64,000 nucleotides of DNA from Actinoplanes sp. N902-109. GTDB lineage: Bacteria; Actinomycetota; Actinomycetes; Mycobacteriales; Micromonosporaceae. The stretch spans positions 3,039,501-3,103,500 of the forward strand of contig NC_021191.1 of assembly GCF_000389965.1 (NCBI RefSeq), in the 5' to 3' direction. Below the pieces are notes generated by a model, which saw nothing but the letters and a program-made list of their open reading frames with translations, did no database searches and had not been told where the DNA came from. Within the stretch, counting starts at the first letter, position 1, and each line of letters begins with the position of its first letter. The position numbers were made by a program, and so were the translations under genes. Shown in pieces: positions 61,107 through 64,000 of the stretch.

Positions 61107-61922
61107 ATGAAGACATGGTTCATCACCGGTGCGTCGCGTGGATTCGGCCGCGTCTGGGCTCAGGCCGCCCTCGAGCGCGGCGACCGGGTCGCGGTGACGG
61201 CGCGCAACGTGGACACGTTCGACGAGCTGACGCAGGCGTACGGAAAACAGGTCCTGCCCTTGGTCTTGGACGTCACCGATCGGGCGGCGGTGTTCGCGGC
61301 GGTCGAGCGGGCGGCGGAGGGCTTCGGCTCGCTGGACGTGGTCGTCAACAATGCCGGCTACGGGCTGTTCGGCATGGTCGAGGAGACCACTGAGGAGCAG
61401 GCCCGGTCCCAGATGGAGACGAATTTCTTCGGGGCGCTGTGGGTGACCCAGGCAGCCCTGCCGGTGTTGCGGGCCCAGGGCAGGGGGCATCTGCTGCAGG
61501 TGTCGAGCATCGGCGGGATCGGCGCCTTTCCCACGCTGGGTCTCTACAACGCCTCCAAGTGGGCGCTGGAGGGACTGAGTGAGGCGCTGGCCGCCGAGCT
61601 CGCCCCACTGGGGCCGAGGGTGACGATGGTGGAGCCCGGTCCGTACGGCACCGACTGGTCCGGGGCCTCCGCGGTGCACACCGAGCCACTGGCGGCATAC
61701 GAGCCGGTCCGTGCGGCCCGGCGGGCCGGTGCCGCGGCGCGTAACCCGGCCGACCCAGCTGTCACCGCGAAGGTCATCCTGCAGCTGGTCGACGCCGACC
61801 AGCCTCCGCTGCGCCTGTTCGTCGGTCCCTACCCCTATCCGGTGGCCGAGAAGCTCTACCGTGAGCGGCTTGCGACGTGGCAGGAGTGGCGCTGGCTCGC
61901 GGAGCAGGCGGTGGGGCAGTGA
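61107..61922 (+). CDS. Classical short-chain dehydrogenase/reductase
   Basis: A 271-residue SDR: TGASRGFGR cofactor motif, LDVTDRAAV, NNAGYG, catalytic Ser in QVSSIGGIG and YNASK. The C-terminal QPPLRLFVGPYPYPVAEKL is the substrate cap. Divergent from the XRE regulator with 63 bases between. Probably NADP-dependent; substrate unknown. Confidence 0.93.
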   Translation: MKTWFITGASRGFGRVWAQAALERGDRVAVTARNVDTFDELTQAYGKQVLPLVLDVTDRAAVFAAVERAAEGFGSLDVVVNNAGYGLFGMVEETTEEQARSQMETNFFGALWVTQAALPVLRAQGRGHLLQVSSIGGIGAFPTLGLYNASKWALEGLSEALAAELAPLGPRVTMVEPGPYGTDWSGASAVHTEPLAAYEPVRAARRAGAAARNPADPAVTAKVILQLVDADQPPLRLFVGPYPYPVAEKLYRERLATWQEWRWLAEQAVGQ

Positions 61923-61943
61923 CCGGTGTGATGCGATGGGGGG

Positions 61944-62831
61944 ATGGAGTTACGGGAGTTCCGGGTCTTTCTCGCGGTAGCCGACGAGGGCAGCGTGTCG
62001 GCGGCGGCTCGGCGGTTGCGGGTGAGTCAGCCGGCGGTGTCGCAGACCATTGCCGCGCTGGAACAACAGACCGGTGTGGAGCTGCTGGTACGCCACAGCA
62101 CGGGGGTGGAGCTCACCGATGCGGGGGCGGTGCTGGCCACCGAGGCCCGGGCCGTCCTGGCGCGGTACGACCAGGCGCTGACCGCGATAGGGCAGTTCGC
62201 CGGCACCGGTGGCACCGATCTGCGGATCGGCGTACCCCTCGAGTTCCCCTCCCACCTGCTGCCGGACGCGGTGACGGCGTTGGTTGCGACGCATCCCCGC
62301 ACCCGGGTCGCGCTGCGGCACCTGTCCTCGGCCACCCAGCTCGACGCCTTGCGGGCCGGCGAACTGGACCTGGGGCTGCTGCGCACCCGGCCGGCCGATC
62401 GCGACCTCGATGCCATGGTGGTCGTCGAGGAGAAACTGGGCGTGTTGCTGGCCGCGGCTGCGGAGCCTGCCGGTCCTGACGGCATCCGGCTGGAGACTCT
62501 GGCCGGCCTGTCCTGGGTGGGTTTTCCCCGAGCTGACAGCCCGGCCTGGTTCGACGAGATCGCCGCTGTCCTTCGCAGTCACGGTCTGCACCCCGGGCCG
62601 CCTGCCGGCGCGGGCCAGTCGCTGATCGCCGAAGTGAAGTTGGCTGCGGTCAGCGCAGGTCAGGCGTTCGCGTTCGCCCCGGAGAAGTGGTTGCAGCCGT
62701 TGCCGCCCGGCGTGGTGTGGACTGCACTGAAGGGAAGTCCGCTCGTCCGGCGTACCTGGGCGGTGTGGCCGGCCGACTCCCGTCGCCGTGACCTGGCCGC
62801 CCTCGTCTCGCACCTCGATCAGGGGCCGTGA
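61944..62831 (+). CDS. LysR-family transcriptional regulator
   Basis: A 295-residue LysR: HTH (1-60, FLAVADEGSVSAAARRLRVS, QPAVSQTIAALEQQTGVELL) and effector-binding domain (88-295, DLRIGVPLEFPSHLLPDAV, GELDLGLLRTRP). It starts 21 bases after the SDR stop, so it may be co-transcribed with it; both point the same way, unlike a usual LysR/target pair. Confidence 0.92.
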   Translation: MELREFRVFLAVADEGSVSAAARRLRVSQPAVSQTIAALEQQTGVELLVRHSTGVELTDAGAVLATEARAVLARYDQALTAIGQFAGTGGTDLRIGVPLEFPSHLLPDAVTALVATHPRTRVALRHLSSATQLDALRAGELDLGLLRTRPADRDLDAMVVVEEKLGVLLAAAAEPAGPDGIRLETLAGLSWVGFPRADSPAWFDEIAAVLRSHGLHPGPPAGAGQSLIAEVKLAAVSAGQAFAFAPEKWLQPLPPGVVWTALKGSPLVRRTWAVWPADSRRRDLAALVSHLDQGP

Positions 62832-62889
62832 GGGGAAGGACCGGTGTGCCGGCCGCACGTGGTGGTGGTTCCCGCCGGGCGCCGGTGAT

Positions 62890-62919
62890 GGCCGCTCATA
62901 AGTACGGTTTATGGCGGCC
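62890..62919. promoter_or_regulatory. Inverted repeat upstream of the last SDR
   Basis: GGCCGCTCATAA (62890-62901) pairs with TTATGGCGGCC (62909-62919), with one bulged T. It lies 81 bases before the SDR ATG and could be an operator, or the terminator of the LysR gene. Confidence 0.4.
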
Positions 62920-63000
62920 GGGATGCGATCGCTGCGCTGCCTGCTTACACCATCCGGCGACCCCGATCGGGGGAGCGGAGCAGGGAAAAGGTGAGCAGTG

Positions 63001-63747
63001 ATGGGCACGGAACTTTCCGGCAAGGTGGCGCTGGTGACCGGCGGCAACAGCGGTATCGGGCGGGCCGCGGCGACGGCGCTGGCCGCCCGTGGCGCGACGG
63101 TGGTGCTGTCGGGGCGTGACGCCGGACGCGGTACGCGGGCGGTGCAACTGATCGAGCAGGCCGGCGGAAAGGCGTTCTTCGTCGCGACCGACCTGAACAA
63201 CGAGGCCTCCGCCCGCTCGCTGGCGGCGCGGGCCGTGGAGCTGGCCGGTCCGGTCGACATCCTCGTCAACAGTGCGGGCGTCTTCCCGTTCGGGCCGACC
63301 GAGAAGACGAGCGAGGAGCAGTTCGACGACGTCTACGCGATCAATGTCAAGGCGCCGTACTTCCTGGTGGCGGAGCTGGCGCCGGCGATGGCGGCGCGCG
63401 GGTACGGCGCCGTCGTCAACGTGACCACGATGGTGGCCGAGTTCGGCGCCGCCGGGATGGGTCTCTACGGCTCCAGCAAGGCCGCGCTGGTGCTGCTCAC
63501 CAAGGCGTGGGCGGCGGAGTTCGGGCCCAGCGGCGTACGGGTCAACGCGGTCAGCCCGGGCCCCACCCGTACCGAGGGAACCGCCGCGATGGGTGAGTCG
63601 CTCGACCAGCTCGCCGCCGCGGGTCCGGCCGGACGCCCGGGTAGCGCCGAGGAGATCGCGGAGGCGATCGTGTTCCTGGCGACGGACGCCGCGTCGTTCG
63701 TGCACGGCGCCGTCCTGCCGGTCGACGGCGGCCGGATCGCGGTCTGA
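63001..63747 (+). CDS. Short-chain dehydrogenase/reductase (FabG-like)
   Basis: A 248-residue classical SDR: VTGGNSGIGRA, DILVNSAGVF, catalytic Ser in NVTTM region and YGSSK (Tyr, Lys), VNAVSPGPTRTE and the FabG-type end VHGAVLPVDGGRIAV. AAAGGTGAG precedes GTG 62998/ATG 63001. Role unknown; FabG-like proteins act on many ketones. Confidence 0.93.
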   Translation: MGTELSGKVALVTGGNSGIGRAAATALAARGATVVLSGRDAGRGTRAVQLIEQAGGKAFFVATDLNNEASARSLAARAVELAGPVDILVNSAGVFPFGPTEKTSEEQFDDVYAINVKAPYFLVAELAPAMAARGYGAVVNVTTMVAEFGAAGMGLYGSSKAALVLLTKAWAAEFGPSGVRVNAVSPGPTRTEGTAAMGESLDQLAAAGPAGRPGSAEEIAEAIVFLATDAASFVHGAVLPVDGGRIAV

Positions 63748-63772
63748 CCCGCGTCGGACTGCTGGGCACATG

Positions 63773-63809
63773 CGGAAGGGGCGGAGCCGAGCCGGCTCCG
63801 CCCCTTCCG
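63773..63809 (+). terminator. Very strong hairpin after the SDR
   Basis: A 17-bp perfect stem (CGGAAGGGGCGGAGCCG and its complement) with a 3-base loop AGC, 26 bases after the stop at 63747. Confidence 0.85.
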
Positions 63810-63963
63810 GGCTCAGGTGTGCCCGCAGGCTGCGCCTACCGCTCGATGAAGGGCCGGCGACCGGCGACGCGGGAGGCACGCCCCGGTGCCGGCGTATGTG
63901 TGCAACGAACGCCTTGCGCAGCCGCACCGCGCCGAGCGGACATGAATCGGCCGAGATCGATTG

Positions 63964-63979
63964 ACTAAAGCGGTTTAGT
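63964..63979. promoter_or_regulatory. ACTAAA/TTTAGT palindrome at the window end
   Basis: ACTAAA-GCGG-TTTAGT lies in an AT-richer stretch with no gene between 63810 and 64000. It resembles the half-sites of the TetR palindrome at 4315 and is probably the operator of a gene beyond the window. Confidence 0.45.
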
Positions 63980-64000
63980 TGTTCACCATCCCCCATAGGG

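Noticed and set aside
62896..63996. 366-codon minus-strand frame at the window end
   Set aside because: Mostly antisense to the FabG-like SDR, and crosses its strong terminator.

Overview
The window is GC-rich (about 70 percent) DNA with strong G/C bias at third codon positions and many GTG starts. It carries SARP/AfsR regulators, an ECF41-type sigma factor, MmyB-type XRE regulators, a TIGR03083-type (mycothiol-linked fold) protein, ricin-lectin secreted hydrolases and some probable leaderless genes. This points to a filamentous actinomycete; a Micromonosporaceae/Actinoplanes-like host is an inference from style, not proven. No rRNA, tRNA, CRISPR array or intact insertion sequence was seen.

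Layout. 0-5 kb: the end of an unknown gene, a DUF6461-like protein, an NmrA-type reductase/SnoaL pair divergent from a TetR gene with two clear palindromes, and an Aes-type esterase divergent from a second TetR gene. 5-13 kb: a carbohydrate regulon (MGH1/GH63-like glycosidase, ABC binding protein and two permeases, divergent LacI regulator, secreted clan GH-A glycanase with a ricin-type lectin). 13-19 kb: P-type Ca2+-ATPase, two tiny genes, a DJ-1/PfpI protein, an MBL hydrolase and a DUF4345 protein. 19-28 kb: HxlR and NmrA, a relic of an RHS/WapA-like secreted protein, a NarL-type two-component system, an unusual membrane-anchored alpha/beta hydrolase, a chloroperoxidase-like hydrolase, and an O-methyltransferase that has lost its catalytic core but stays coupled to the next gene.

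28-45 kb is the most distinctive part: a secreted M36 metalloprotease, an AfsR-like SARP-NB-ARC-TPR regulator, a Ser/Thr kinase with an extracellular beta-trefoil/fascin-like tail, an alpha/beta hydrolase with an Asp nucleophile, a giant SARP-(degenerate cyclase)-AAA-TPR regulator, a secreted SGNH hydrolase with five exact 51-residue repeats, and a three-gene, start/stop-overlapping operon of helical proteins. The first of these, and in part the third, resemble the HBL/NHE/Cry6/Mak alpha-pore-forming family. The SGNH gene and this operon share a similar upstream sequence, suggesting common control, perhaps by the adjacent SARP. I consider this the candidate new system.

45-52 kb: a collagen-like secreted protein divergent from an OmpR-type two-component system, a second SGNH hydrolase with ricin lectin, and several decayed genes (half regulator/half SDR, a hydrolase scrap, a frameshifted AhpD-like gene beside its ECF41 sigma factor). 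52-64 kb: an MFS-epoxide hydrolase fusion, an MBL hydrolase, a SigL/SigK-like sigma factor without an anti-sigma gene, another alpha/beta hydrolase beside a truncated TetR gene, a broken NmrA gene, an SDR/MarR divergent pair with operator palindromes, an XRE/SDR divergent pair, a LysR regulator and a final SDR with a strong terminator. Small redox/hydrolase gene plus divergent regulator is the recurring arrangement, and decayed pairs of the same type are scattered among intact ones.
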